In this document: piece after piece, positions 9,520 to 18,286 of the stretch | How positions within the stretch are numbered: the stretch's first letter is position 1 | Layout: each line of letters begins with the position of its first letter | Origin: Deltaproteobacteria bacterium | Lineage (GTDB): Bacteria; Desulfobacterota; DSM-4660; Desulfatiglandales; HGW-15 | Direction of reading: 5' to 3' | DNA: 40,774 bases | Assembly: GCA_019310525.1 (NCBI GenBank) | Contig: JAFDEE010000053.1 | Span: 1 to 40,774 of the forward strand | Notes under the pieces: model-generated | The model's input: the letters and a program-made list of their open reading frames with translations, nothing else | The model's database searches: none | Told to the model about the DNA's origin: nothing | Made by a program: the position numbers and the translations under genes

Positions 9520-11052
9520 ATGCTCGCCAAGGTCTTGAGCAGCGCCGTCATCGGCATTGATGCCTATATCGTGAACGTCGAGGTGGATATCAGCCAGGGA
9601 CTCCCTTCCTTCTCAACCGTGGGGCTGCCGGAAGGGGCCGTCCGCGAGAGCAAGGAAAGGGTCAGAACGGCTATCAGGAATTCCGGTTACCATTTCCCCT
9701 CGGATCGCATCACGGTAAATCTGGCCCCAGCCGATATCAAGAAGGAAGGAACGGCCTTTGACCTTCCCATGGCCCTCGGAATCCTTGCGGGAACAGGACT
9801 TGTTTCTCCATCTTCCTATGCAGGGCACCTAGTCCTGGGAGAAATGGCCCTGGACGGGCTCGTCCGGCCCATAAAGGGAGTTTTGCCCATGGCGATAGCG
9901 GCCAAGGAGCAAGGTCTGGCGGGCATCTACCTTCCGGCCGAAAACGCGCCGGAGGCCTCTGTTGTCGGCGGGATAAAGATATACCCCCTAAAAAGCCTTT
10001 CCCAGTTGATCGAAGCTCTCTCGGGCATTCGACCCATTGAGCCTTTTTCAGGCGATAACCTCCCTTTCGAACCCGGTAAAGAGGAGTATCCCTTCGATTT
10101 TTCCGATGTCTGCGGACAGGAAAGCGTTAAGAGGGCGATGGAAATCGCCGCAGCCGGGGGACACAATATGATCATGATCGGGCCCCCTGGAGCTGGAAAG
10201 ACCATGCTCGCCAAGCGCCTTTCCACCATCCTCCCTGAACTCGCTTTCGAAGAGGCCCTGGAAACTTCCAAGGTTTACAGTGTGATGGGTCTCATGCCAA
10301 GGGGAAAGGGCTTGATTCAGACCCGTCCCTTCAGGGCTCCCCACCACACCATTTCAGATGCCGGGCTCATCGGTGGGGGGAAAAATCCCAAACCCGGCGA
10401 AGTGAGCCTTGCCCACAACGGGGTTCTGTTTCTGGACGAGTTGCCGGAATTTCGCAAGAACGTGCTGGAGGTCCTCAGACAACCCATGGAAGACAGGGAG
10501 GTCACCATTTCAAGGGCCAGTTCTTCGGTCACCTATCCGGCCAATTTTATGCTGGTGGCCGCCATGAATCCCTGTCCTTGCGGTTTTCTCGGAGATCCGA
10601 AACGTGAATGTACCTGCACCCGGCTCCAGATCCAGAGGTACCGGTCGAAAATTTCCGGGCCTTTGATGGATCGGATTGACATTCACACGGATGTCCCCGC
10701 GGTTCCTTTCAAGGACCTGGCCTCTGAGGATGCCGGGGAGACCTCGGCCGAGATCCTTGGACGGGTCAAGAAGGCCAGGGAGATTCAGAAAGAGAGATTC
10801 AGCCGACTAAAGGTTCACGTCAACGCGGACATGGAAAGCCGTCACATTCGAAGGTATTGCAGCCTGGAAGCCGGTTCCATGGATCTCCTGGAAAATGCCA
10901 TGGATCGATTCGCCCTGAGCGCCCGGGCCCACGCGAGGATCTTGAAGATATCGAGAACCATTGCGGATTTGGAGGGCAGCCCCGAAATCCGGTCCCACCA
11001 CGTGGCCGAGGCGATCCAATACCGGACCTTGGATCGAAAGGCGCTTTTGTGA
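9520..11052 (+). CDS. comM: YifB/ComM-family Mg-chelatase-like AAA+ ATPase
   Basis: ComM-type proteins are hexameric helicases that promote branch migration during natural transformation; YifB is the name used in non-competent species. The N-terminal Lon-substrate-binding-like part opens LSSAVIGIDAYIVNVEVDIS and contains GLPSFSTVGLPEGAVRESKERV, a family hallmark. The AAA+ domain has Walker A GPPGAGKTML near residue 221 and Walker B VLFLDELPEF. A four-cysteine element follows (NPCPCGFLGDPKRECTCT). The C-terminal Mg-chelatase helical domain is complete (RAHARILKISRTIADLEGS). The ATG at 9520 is preferred because GTGAGG lies 9 bases before it; a GTG at 9505 is the alternative. It appears to be a single-gene unit. 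Confidence 0.94.
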   Translation: MLAKVLSSAVIGIDAYIVNVEVDISQGLPSFSTVGLPEGAVRESKERVRTAIRNSGYHFPSDRITVNLAPADIKKEGTAFDLPMALGILAGTGLVSPSSYAGHLVLGEMALDGLVRPIKGVLPMAIAAKEQGLAGIYLPAENAPEASVVGGIKIYPLKSLSQLIEALSGIRPIEPFSGDNLPFEPGKEEYPFDFSDVCGQESVKRAMEIAAAGGHNMIMIGPPGAGKTMLAKRLSTILPELAFEEALETSKVYSVMGLMPRGKGLIQTRPFRAPHHTISDAGLIGGGKNPKPGEVSLAHNGVLFLDELPEFRKNVLEVLRQPMEDREVTISRASSSVTYPANFMLVAAMNPCPCGFLGDPKRECTCTRLQIQRYRSKISGPLMDRIDIHTDVPAVPFKDLASEDAGETSAEILGRVKKAREIQKERFSRLKVHVNADMESRHIRRYCSLEAGSMDLLENAMDRFALSARAHARILKISRTIADLEGSPEIRSHHVAEAIQYRTLDRKALL

Positions 11053-11129
11053 ATAGGGCCCCGACAGGGATCCGTTCAGACCGACCGACGCACTTTAATG
11101 GAAGGGGTTCCATATGATGACTTGTTAAA

Positions 11130-11169
11130 TAAAAGGATCTCATCAAAATTTTGAAACGCTCAGTTTAGG
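11130..11169 (+). repeat. Exact 40-bp repeat, copy 1
   Basis: Forty bases here are identical, in the same orientation, to 38930-38969. This copy lies between comM and the LUD gene, ending about 110 bases before the LUD start codon. The repeat includes GGATCTCATCAAAATTTTG and ends CGCTCAGTTTAGG. Flanking bases differ on both sides, so it is a discrete unit. Confidence 0.85.
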
Positions 11170-11278
11170 TTGAATAAATCGTTTCCTGCATGGGGAGGGG
11201 AGGCGGATGTCCTGAACATCTCCCTTGAGCATCCGTGTGAAAGGAAAAACAAATGATTTCACGGAAAAGGAGCGCACA

Positions 11279-11932
11279 ATGGAGAAACCGATTGAAAATT
11301 ACTGGAGCTTGAGGCTCGAGGAAGTCAAGAAGGCCCTGGAAGAGAACAATTTCGAGGTTTTTCTCGCCGAGGATGCAGGTAAGGCCAAAGAGGTGGTCTT
11401 GGACCATATTCTCCCGGCCGTGGCCCCTAGGAGCGTTTCCTGGGGAGGCTCAGTAACCTTCACAACCACAGGGCTCTACGAGGCTATAAAGGCCCGGTCG
11501 GATTTAGAGATCCTGGATACTTACGACAGGAGCATTCCCCGGGAAGAGGTAATGGAGAGACGGCGCCGAGCCCTCTTGGTGGATCTTTTCATCACAGGGA
11601 CCAACGCTGTGACGGAAACGGGTATGTTGATCAATCTGGATATGATAGGGAACCGGGTCGGGGGGATCACCTTTGGACCGAAGAATGTAATCATTTTGGC
11701 CGGCAGAAATAAAATCGTTCCGGACCTGGAAGACGGGATGTTCAGGATCAAGAATTATGTGGCCCCGGCCAATGCAATGCGCCTGGACATGAAGACGCCT
11801 TGCGTAAAGACCGGAAATTGCGAGGACTGCAAGAGCCCTGAGCGTATCTGCAATCACTGGGTCATCACGGAAAAATCCTTTCCCAAGGGCCGGATCAAGG
11901 TCGTCCTGATCAACCAAGACCTCGGTCTCTGA
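11279..11932 (+). CDS. LUD-domain protein (LutC/YkgG-like)
   Basis: The 217-residue protein belongs to the LUD (lactate utilization; former DUF162) family. Its members include LutC and the C-terminal half of LutB, which work with iron-sulfur flavoprotein lactate oxidation complexes. The family pattern is visible as SVSWGGSVTFTTTGLYEAI, then LVDLFITGTNAVTETGMLIN and GPKNVIILAGRNKIV. Unlike typical LutC it has a cysteine cluster near the C-terminus (CVKTGNCEDCKSPERIC), which could bind a metal or an iron-sulfur cluster. The ATG at 11279 has AAGGAG 7 bases upstream. LutA/LutB partners are absent here, so the substrate cannot be named. A terminator follows at once and the next gene is convergent. 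Confidence 0.85.
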   Translation: MEKPIENYWSLRLEEVKKALEENNFEVFLAEDAGKAKEVVLDHILPAVAPRSVSWGGSVTFTTTGLYEAIKARSDLEILDTYDRSIPREEVMERRRRALLVDLFITGTNAVTETGMLINLDMIGNRVGGITFGPKNVIILAGRNKIVPDLEDGMFRIKNYVAPANAMRLDMKTPCVKTGNCEDCKSPERICNHWVITEKSFPKGRIKVVLINQDLGL

Positions 11933-11941
11933 ACCCTTCAC

Positions 11942-11975
11942 GGGGGGCTTTTCAAAGTCCCCCTCCTTCCTTTTT
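11942..11975. terminator. Rho-independent terminator between convergent genes
   Basis: The hairpin GGGGGGCTTT/AAAGTCCCCC is followed by a pyrimidine-rich tract ending in TTTTTT on the plus strand. It sits directly after the LUD stop and before the end of the opposing acyl-CoA synthetase gene. It should act on the plus-strand transcript and may act in both directions. Confidence 0.65.
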
Positions 11976-11983
11976 TGCACCAT

Positions 11984-13429
11984 TCAATGACCGCAGGCGC
12001 GGGCGTATTCAACGAGGGCCCGCATTGCGCGGGCGGCACGTGCTGGTTCCGGAAATACAGGTATTCCGCCACTCCTGAGCCGTAAGATAAACCTTTCCTT
12101 GAGGTCCCTGAAGGTATATCCCACTAGAGGTTTTCGGTGGGCGCCGGGAAGGGCGCAGATCGCTTTGGCATGTTCGTCGATGAATTTGTTCGTTTCCTCG
12201 CGGATACGGTCCCGTGGCACACCCATTCGGCCCAACGTTTGTTCAACGAGTTGGGTGGGAAGCAGAAAATAGACCAGAAGCATGTCGGCCCCTTCATCTT
12301 CCAGGAGGATCCTGGGAAGTTCCTCGAAATAGTGGGTGGGGTCCTTGTGATATGTCATATCAACAGGGTTCGAGAGGCTTCCCGTGGGAGGAACGAAAGG
12401 GGCCAGTCTTTCCTTGGTTTCGCTGGAGAGATTGGGAATCTGCAGTCCTGACCGGTCGCAGGCATCGGCGGCGGCTGCACCCGGTCCGCCGGAATGGGTT
12501 TGGATGATGACGCGGGCCCCCCGGGGCCTGGGCTGGGTGGCCAGTACCCAGCAAAAGTCGAAAAGCTCGGTAACGGAAGAGGCTCGGATGATGCCGCACT
12601 GGCGAAAGGCACCATCGTAAACCCGATCCGAACCCGCCATAGCCCCTGTATGGGAAAAGCTTGCCCGTTTTCCCGCACCGGAACCCCCGGCATAGAAGGC
12701 AACGATCGGCTTGTGAGGAACGATGCTCCTTGCAGTTTCGAGGAAATACCTCCCCCGTGTGATCCCTTCGATGTAAAGGGCGATGACCTTGGTGCGGGGA
12801 CAGGCTCCGAGATATTCCATGGCATCCACGATATCCACATCGGCCTCGTTGCCGACGCTGAATGCAGTGCTGAAACCCAGTTCCATGTTGTCCAAGAATT
12901 TGAACATCTGGGTGACGAAGCTCCCGCTTTGGGAGGCAAGTCCTACATATCCCGCCCGGCCGTCGAATTGGAAAAAGGTGGTATTGAGTCGGTGGTGGGG
13001 ATTTGCCACCCCGATGCAATTGGGTCCCAGGAACCGTATGCGGTACCTGGCGGCGATCTCCTTGAGGCGGCGCTCCAGGAGCACGCCTTCCCCCCCGACC
13101 TCCCTGAACCCGCCCGAGACCACGATGGCATGCCGGATGCCACTCTTCCCGCAAGCCTCTAGGACCTCAGGGACCACCCGGGTGGGCAGTACGAGGAGGG
13201 CCAGATCCGGCACCTCGGGAAGTTCCCCGGGATCCCGGTAGGCTTTGATTCCCAGGACCTGCTTTTCGGTTGGATGAATGGGATAGAGAGGTCCTTCAAA
13301 TCCCAGGTGAAGGAGAGAGAGGAGATGGCTGGTCCCCATGGAATCCCCGCGGTTGGAGGCACCGAAAAGGGCGATGCTCCTGGGATTGGCGAGGGGGTAT
13401 AAGGGGCTGTCTTCGACCCTGTCAAGCAT
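11984..13429 (-). CDS. NDP-forming acyl-CoA synthetase, alpha-type subunit
   Basis: ADP-forming acyl-CoA synthetases interconvert acyl-CoA plus ADP and phosphate with the free acid plus ATP. The protein opens with the CoA-binding Rossmann domain (RSIALFGASNRGDSMG, residues 18-32). The succinyl-CoA-synthetase-like domains follow (RFLGPNCIGVANP, LASQSGSF, FSVGNEADVDIVDAMEYL). The motif FSHTGAMAGSD holds His260, the expected phosphohistidine. At 481 residues it matches the alpha half; the ATP-grasp beta half is missing and no beta gene is in the window. It therefore either pairs with a distant beta subunit or has another acyl-CoA role. The C-terminal 80 residues contain a variable helical region. 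It is convergent with the LUD gene and looks monocistronic. The substrate cannot be told from the sequence. Confidence 0.85.
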   Translation of the reverse strand: MLDRVEDSPLYPLANPRSIALFGASNRGDSMGTSHLLSLLHLGFEGPLYPIHPTEKQVLGIKAYRDPGELPEVPDLALLVLPTRVVPEVLEACGKSGIRHAIVVSGGFREVGGEGVLLERRLKEIAARYRIRFLGPNCIGVANPHHRLNTTFFQFDGRAGYVGLASQSGSFVTQMFKFLDNMELGFSTAFSVGNEADVDIVDAMEYLGACPRTKVIALYIEGITRGRYFLETARSIVPHKPIVAFYAGGSGAGKRASFSHTGAMAGSDRVYDGAFRQCGIIRASSVTELFDFCWVLATQPRPRGARVIIQTHSGGPGAAAADACDRSGLQIPNLSSETKERLAPFVPPTGSLSNPVDMTYHKDPTHYFEELPRILLEDEGADMLLVYFLLPTQLVEQTLGRMGVPRDRIREETNKFIDEHAKAICALPGAHRKPLVGYTFRDLKERFILRLRSGGIPVFPEPARAARAMRALVEYARACGH

Positions 13430-13865
13430 GATTTTTTGTCCTCCGCGTCGTTTCGCTGGAAATAAAACCTGGATAGGCGGTTGTCACCCGAACCAAGAGT
13501 TAAAGGAAATCCACCCTGGAATCAACAAAAATAACCAGTGGCAGATTTTGGGAAAAACCCCATTCACCAACCGCGCTGGGGAAACGAACGCCTTCTTATT
13601 TTACAAACGTATGAAACCGGATAATCTTCACATCCGGCTTCAGAATTCATCGGGAGCGGACGTGCTCCAGGGAACCACCAGATCAGGAAATCCGAGAGGG
13701 AAGTTGGTCGAGTTCAGGGATCTTCCTTCTTGACTTCACCCGCCGATTCCTATATGAAACGACCCGACCTTCTTTTCGGACTTCTTTTAAGGGATGTGAG
13801 ATTTAAAGGTCGTAAGTGTATATTGTTCTTTGTTTTTCTTTGGTGCTTGGTCTGATGAGCAGAGG

Positions 13866-14029
13866 GCTTTGAAACCGTTCAATTTTGTCCAAGGTCTAAG
13901 GAGGACGAAAATTTCAACTATTGGAATACATTGAGTATTTCAAGGATTGGAATCTGAGTCCAACCTGCCTGTGTGCAATGCATTGGCAGGCGCTGAGATC
14001 GGCAAAGTTGGGCGTTTTACAAAGGTCTC
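13866..14029 (+). repeat. Structured TIR element, copy C (diverged)
   Basis: A short-class copy lacking the CCGCTTGG hairpin. The core reads AAATTTCAA ... TTGGAATCT, pairing at eight of nine positions, one of them a wobble. It is followed by ATACATTGAGTAT with one base lost. The right end, GCGTTTTACAAAGGTCTC, is the inverted form of the GAGACCTTTG terminus; the left end is degraded. It lies in the 690-base gap between the acyl-CoA synthetase and livG (13430-14123). I see no gene in the remainder of that gap. Confidence 0.65.
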
Positions 14030-14123
14030 GACCATTTAGCCCTATTCTCCCATTATCGGGCGCAGACGGTCCTTCGAGTAAGTGAAAACCCTCCAGGTAT
14101 TCCGTAATATATCAAATGGTCCA

Positions 14124-14891
14124 ATGGCTGAATTGGTACTCCAAAACGTAACGAAGAGTTTCGGGGGCTTAAAAGCGGTCGATGATTTGGAGATGACCCT
14201 TCACCCGGGAGAGATTCTGGGGCTCATCGGGCCCAATGGAGCAGGGAAGACCACGGTCTTCAACATCATCACCGGGGTATATACTCCTAACACCGGGACC
14301 GTCCGTTACGGTGAAACATCCCTCAACAATCTCCTGCCACACCAGATTGTCGAAGCGGGGATCGCCCGCACATTCCAGAATGTCAGGCTTTTCAAGGCAA
14401 TGACAGCCCTGGAGAATGTACTTGCAGGGCTTCATTGCCGAACGAGGATCGGAATCTTGGGCGCCATCTTCCGGACTCCCTCCCAGCGAAAGGAGGAGAG
14501 GGAAAGCCGCGAGGAGGCGGAGGAGATCCTCGGGTTCCTTGACCTTTACAAGGTCCGGCATGAACCCGCGGGAAATCTCCCGTACGGCTTCCAGCGTAGG
14601 TTGGAGATCGCTCGAGCCCTGGCGACCCGTCCCGGCACATTGCTCCTGGACGAGCCGGCGGCGGGGATGAATCCCCAAGAATCCCTCGAACTCATGAAAC
14701 TGATCGAATCCATCCTTGAAAGGGGCATCAATATTTTGCTGGTAGAACACGACATGCGGGTCATCATGGGTATTTGCCACCGCATCGTGGTCCTGGACTA
14801 CGGCCGTAAAATCGCTGAAGGCAGCCCTGAGGATATTCGGAAAGACCCAAAAGTGATTGAGGCCTACCTGGGAAGTCAGACGAAAGGCTGA
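14124..14891 (+). CDS. livG: Branched-chain amino-acid ABC transporter ATP-binding protein LivG
   Basis: The first of two ATPases powering a hydrophobic amino-acid transporter. It opens MAELVLQNVTKSFGGLKAVDD and has Walker A GPNGAGKTT. The LivG-specific long insertion after the Q-loop is present (GIARTFQNVRLFKAMTALENV ... LGAIFRTPSQRKEERE). The signature is LPYGFQRRLEIARAL, in place of LSGGQ and typical of LivG. Walker B is LLLDEPAAGM and the switch His is in VEHDMR. At 255 residues the length is standard. The ATG at 14124 gives the standard N-terminus; a GTG at 14082 is in frame, and neither has a strong Shine-Dalgarno site. It is first in the order livG-livK-livH-livM-livF, with livG ahead of the binding protein. 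Confidence 0.95.
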   Translation: MAELVLQNVTKSFGGLKAVDDLEMTLHPGEILGLIGPNGAGKTTVFNIITGVYTPNTGTVRYGETSLNNLLPHQIVEAGIARTFQNVRLFKAMTALENVLAGLHCRTRIGILGAIFRTPSQRKEERESREEAEEILGFLDLYKVRHEPAGNLPYGFQRRLEIARALATRPGTLLLDEPAAGMNPQESLELMKLIESILERGINILLVEHDMRVIMGICHRIVVLDYGRKIAEGSPEDIRKDPKVIEAYLGSQTKG

Positions 14892-14932
14892 TTTCTTGTT
14901 CTGTTAAACCTTAGTGAGAAGGAGGTGTTAGG

Positions 14933-16066
14933 ATGAAGTCTTTAAGGGTTTTGTTAATCATGATGGTGGTTTGTGGATTGGCGGCCTATCCTGGCTTGGC
15001 CGCAGCCAAGACCCTGAAGATCGGCTCCATGAGTCCTTTGACGGGACAGTACGCCGCGGACGGAAATGACATCAGGCAGGGTGTCGAGACGGCAATCGCC
15101 ATGTGGGAGAAAAAGGGGGGTGTGCCCGGTTATGACAAGATCAAATACTACCCCCAGGATTCCGCCTGTGACGGCAAGCAGGCTGTTTCTTCGGCCAACA
15201 AGCTTGTCAACTTAGAGGTCGCAGGCGTCATTGGCGCCTATTGTTCATCCGCCACCATTCCTGCCTCTGACGTGTTGAATGACGCCAAGATCGTCATGTT
15301 GACCCCCGCCTCCACCAATGAGAAGGTAACCGAGAGGGGCTTCAAATATATGTTCAGGGTTTGCGGCCGGGATGATGATCAGTCCAAGGCAGCGGCCAAG
15401 TTTCTCATCAACCGTCTCAAGATCAAGACCGTCGCCATCGTGGACGACAAGACCACTTATACCCAGGGCCTGGCAGACAACCTGGAAAAGGCCCTTGGAG
15501 GAAAGGTCAAGGTCGTGGCCAGGGAACATATCAATCAGGGCGACAAAGACTTTTCGGGCGTTTTGACCAAGATCAAGGCCCTTGATCCGGACGTGCTTTA
15601 CATGAGCCTTTATAATCCCGAGGGGAATCTTATGGCCATCCAGGCCAAGAGATTGGGACTCAGGGCCACCCTCATGTCCGAGGATGCGGTCTACCATCCC
15701 AATTATCTGAAAATCGCCAAGGAAGCTGGCGAGGGTACCTATTTCACCTTCGGCCAGCCCCCCAGCAAGTCCATACCGGAGGTCAAGGCCTTCCTGGATG
15801 CCTATACCGCCAAGTACGGAGAACCCGGTTCCTATTCTTCCTATGCCTATGACGCGGCCAATATCCTGCTCTCTGCCATAGCAAAGGTGGGTGCAGATGA
15901 TCCGGACAAGTTGGCCGAGGCCATCCGGGCCACCAAGATGCAAGGGGCTTCCAAGTTCATTACCTTCGATGAGAAGGGAGACAGTGGATCGACTTATAAA
16001 GTGCTCGTGGTGAAAGGCGGAAAGTTCGTACCCTTCTGGGATCCCGAGACCGGGAAAGATTTCTGA
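14933..16066 (+). CDS. livK: Branched-chain amino-acid ABC transporter substrate-binding protein
   Basis: A periplasmic type I solute-binding protein. A clear signal peptide (MKSLRVLLIMMVVCGLAAYPGLAAA, cleaved near residue 25) precedes KTLKIGSMSPLTGQYAADGNDIRQG, the usual Liv-type start of the mature protein. Later landmarks are IGAYCSSATIPASDV, in the ligand-binding region, and AYDAANILLSAI. At 377 residues the length is typical. AGGAGG stands 7 bases before the ATG, a strong site fitting high expression. The family binds Leu/Ile/Val, but aromatic acids, amides and short-chain acids are also known ligands, so the substrate here is unproven. A strong hairpin follows directly. Confidence 0.94.
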   Translation: MKSLRVLLIMMVVCGLAAYPGLAAAKTLKIGSMSPLTGQYAADGNDIRQGVETAIAMWEKKGGVPGYDKIKYYPQDSACDGKQAVSSANKLVNLEVAGVIGAYCSSATIPASDVLNDAKIVMLTPASTNEKVTERGFKYMFRVCGRDDDQSKAAAKFLINRLKIKTVAIVDDKTTYTQGLADNLEKALGGKVKVVAREHINQGDKDFSGVLTKIKALDPDVLYMSLYNPEGNLMAIQAKRLGLRATLMSEDAVYHPNYLKIAKEAGEGTYFTFGQPPSKSIPEVKAFLDAYTAKYGEPGSYSSYAYDAANILLSAIAKVGADDPDKLAEAIRATKMQGASKFITFDEKGDSGSTYKVLVVKGGKFVPFWDPETGKDF

Positions 16067-16082
16067 TTCTCGGGGGTGTAAA

Positions 16083-16120
16083 GGCCGGCCCAGAACATAC
16101 AGGTTCCGGGCCGGTTTCCT
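16083..16120 (+). terminator. Hairpin / partial terminator between livK and livH
   Basis: CCGGCCC-A-GAAC (16085-16096) pairs with GTTC-C-GGGCCGG (16103-16114): eleven base pairs with one mismatch and a six-base loop. TTTCCTTCTC follows. Its position inside the operon suggests an attenuator or mRNA stabiliser that keeps binding-protein levels above those of the permease. Confidence 0.65.
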
Positions 16121-16146
16121 TCTCTGCTTTATACGGGTGCCAACGC

Positions 16147-17058
16147 ATGGACGTATTCCTTCAGCAGGTCGTCAACGGACTTACCCTGGGCTCCATCTAT
16201 GCACTGATCGCCCTGGGTTATACCATGGTTTACGGCATCATTCAGTTGATCAACTTCGCCCATGGAGAGATCTTTGCGGCCGGGGGGTACCTGGGTGTCA
16301 TTACTTTGTCCTTCCTCCAGGCCAGGGGTGTCCTTGAGCATCACCCGATCCTGGGCCTGGCCTTAGCATTCTTTCTGGCCATGGTTTACTGTGCTTTCAT
16401 GGCCGTGGCCTTAGAAAGGATCGCCTACCGGCCCCTCAGGGGGGCGAGCCGGCTTTCCCTTCTCCTCTCTGCCCTAGGGATGTCGATCTTTTTTTCAAAC
16501 GGAATGATGCTCTGCCAGGGCGTGTATGACAAGGCATATCCCCATTTCTTCGTATCAGGAGGGTTTCACCTCGGAGGGGTGGTGATTACCCAGATGCAGA
16601 TTTTCATAATGGTGGGGTCCATTCTCCTGATGGTTGCCTTGAACCTTTTCGTCAACAGGACCCGCCTAGGAAAGGCAATGCGCTCCACGGCCCAGGACAG
16701 GGTAATGAGTGCCATCCTGGGTATCAATGCCGATAAGACCATCGTGACTACCTTCGTCATCGGGGCATCCCTTGCGGCCGCTGCCGGGGTGATGGTGGGA
16801 CTCTATTATGGTTCCGTCCGGTTCGACATGGGCTTCATCCCTGGCATCAAGGCCTTTGCAGCGGCCGTCCTCGGGGGTATTGGAAATTTGACGGGTGCAA
16901 TGCTCGGGGGAATGATCATCGGGATGGTGGAGATTTTCGCTGCAGGATACCTGGCAAGCGAATACAAAGATGTGTTCGCCTTCGTCATCCTCATCCTTGT
17001 CCTGTATTTCCGGCCGACAGGCATCATGGGTATGCAGGTGGATGATACGAGAGTCTGA
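16147..17058 (+). CDS. livH: Branched-chain amino-acid ABC transporter permease LivH
   Basis: An inner-membrane permease of 303 residues with about eight predicted hydrophobic segments. It begins VFLQQVVNGLTLGSIYALIALGYTMVYGIIQLINFAHGEIF, the signature N-terminus of LivH. The cytoplasmic EAA-like coupling region appears near LGKAMRSTAQDRVMSAILGIN. The last part (GIKAFAAAVLGGIGNLTGAMLGG) is the conserved LivH C-terminal loop. It overlaps nothing and is followed within one base by livM, so the two permeases are surely co-translated. Confidence 0.95.
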   Translation: MDVFLQQVVNGLTLGSIYALIALGYTMVYGIIQLINFAHGEIFAAGGYLGVITLSFLQARGVLEHHPILGLALAFFLAMVYCAFMAVALERIAYRPLRGASRLSLLLSALGMSIFFSNGMMLCQGVYDKAYPHFFVSGGFHLGGVVITQMQIFIMVGSILLMVALNLFVNRTRLGKAMRSTAQDRVMSAILGINADKTIVTTFVIGASLAAAAGVMVGLYYGSVRFDMGFIPGIKAFAAAVLGGIGNLTGAMLGGMIIGMVEIFAAGYLASEYKDVFAFVILILVLYFRPTGIMGMQVDDTRV

Positions 17059-17059
17059 T

Positions 17060-18286
17060 ATGTTGGCCAAGAAGTCCTTAAAATTGGTGATGTTTCTTGT
17101 GTGGGCCTTCATCCTGCTCTTCCCCATGCTGGCTGTCAAAGATGGCCAATTCGTTTGGGAAAGGCTTTTGAAGGTCATGGCCGTGCTGACGGCAAGCGGC
17201 CTCCTGGTCCTGGCTTACACTTCCATACCGAAGCGGACCTTGAAACCGGGATTCACCGGGAAGGGCCTACCCTTTCGGATCCCTCCAAAGGGGATCATCG
17301 CCGCGGGGATCGTTTTTGCCCTTGTTTTTCCCTGGCTCACCAGCAACTATGCCCGTGACGTGGCCATTAATGTCCTTATTTACATATCTCTGGGACTTGG
17401 GCTCAATATCGTGGTCGGGCTGGCGGGTCTACTTGACCTGGGGTATATCGCATTTTACGCGGTAGGGGCTTATACTTACGCTCTCCTCAACACCCACTTC
17501 GGGGTTCCCTTTTGGATCGCTCTGCCGATCGGTTGCATCATCAGCGCCCTGGCCGGGACTATTATCGGTTATCCAACCCTCAAGATGCGGGGTGACTACC
17601 TTGCCATCGTGACCCTGGGATTCGGGGAGATTATCCGTATCGTGCTCAATAACTGGGACAAAGTGACCCGGGGACCCAACGGCATACTGGGAATCAAGGC
17701 CCCGGGTGTTTTTTACCCGACCATCGGAGAAGGTGGGATTCATTTCGCCCATTTCTATATGAAGAATCTCTTTTGGCTCTATTATCTCATCTTGGTCATT
17801 GCAGTCATCGTCATGGTTTCCGTATACCGCTTGAATACATCGCGTATCGGAAGGGCCTGGATGGCCGTGCGCGAGGACGAGACTGCCGCTGAGCTTACTG
17901 GAATCCATACCACCCGCATGAAACTCTGGGCTTACATTCTGGGAAGCATCTTTGCGGGATTCGCCGGAGCGTTTTTCGCCGCCAAGGTGAGATACGTCAA
18001 TCCCAGCAGCTTCGTTTTCCTGGAATCGGCCTTGGTCCTTTGTATTGTTGTCCTTGGAGGGATGGGCTCCATCCCTGGGATCCTCCTGGGGGCGGCGGCC
18101 ATCATCGTTCTCCCCGAGGTTTTTAGAGATCTTGAATTATACAGAATGGCCGCATTCGGCGGCGCCATGACACTTATGATGGTTTTTCGGCCCGAGGGAC
18201 TAATCCCGGCCAAACCCAGGAAACCGGATGATGAGGGGGAGGGAAAAGTTTCCCTCAGCGAGGAGGGTGCTCGTGCTCACGGTTGA
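17060..18286 (+). CDS. livM: Branched-chain amino-acid ABC transporter permease LivM
   Basis: The second membrane permease, 408 residues. It has an N-terminal extension of about 120 residues with three hydrophobic segments, as in E. coli LivM. The LivM core follows: YISLGLGLNIVVGLAGLLDLGYIAFYAVGAY, LKMRGDYLAIVTLGFGEIIR, and the coupling region GRAWMAVREDETAAELTGI. The ATG at 17060 follows the livH stop by one base; longer readings upstream lie inside livH. It overlaps livF by 14 bases. Confidence 0.94.
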   Translation: MLAKKSLKLVMFLVWAFILLFPMLAVKDGQFVWERLLKVMAVLTASGLLVLAYTSIPKRTLKPGFTGKGLPFRIPPKGIIAAGIVFALVFPWLTSNYARDVAINVLIYISLGLGLNIVVGLAGLLDLGYIAFYAVGAYTYALLNTHFGVPFWIALPIGCIISALAGTIIGYPTLKMRGDYLAIVTLGFGEIIRIVLNNWDKVTRGPNGILGIKAPGVFYPTIGEGGIHFAHFYMKNLFWLYYLILVIAVIVMVSVYRLNTSRIGRAWMAVREDETAAELTGIHTTRMKLWAYILGSIFAGFAGAFFAAKVRYVNPSSFVFLESALVLCIVVLGGMGSIPGILLGAAAIIVLPEVFRDLELYRMAAFGGAMTLMMVFRPEGLIPAKPRKPDDEGEGKVSLSEEGARAHG

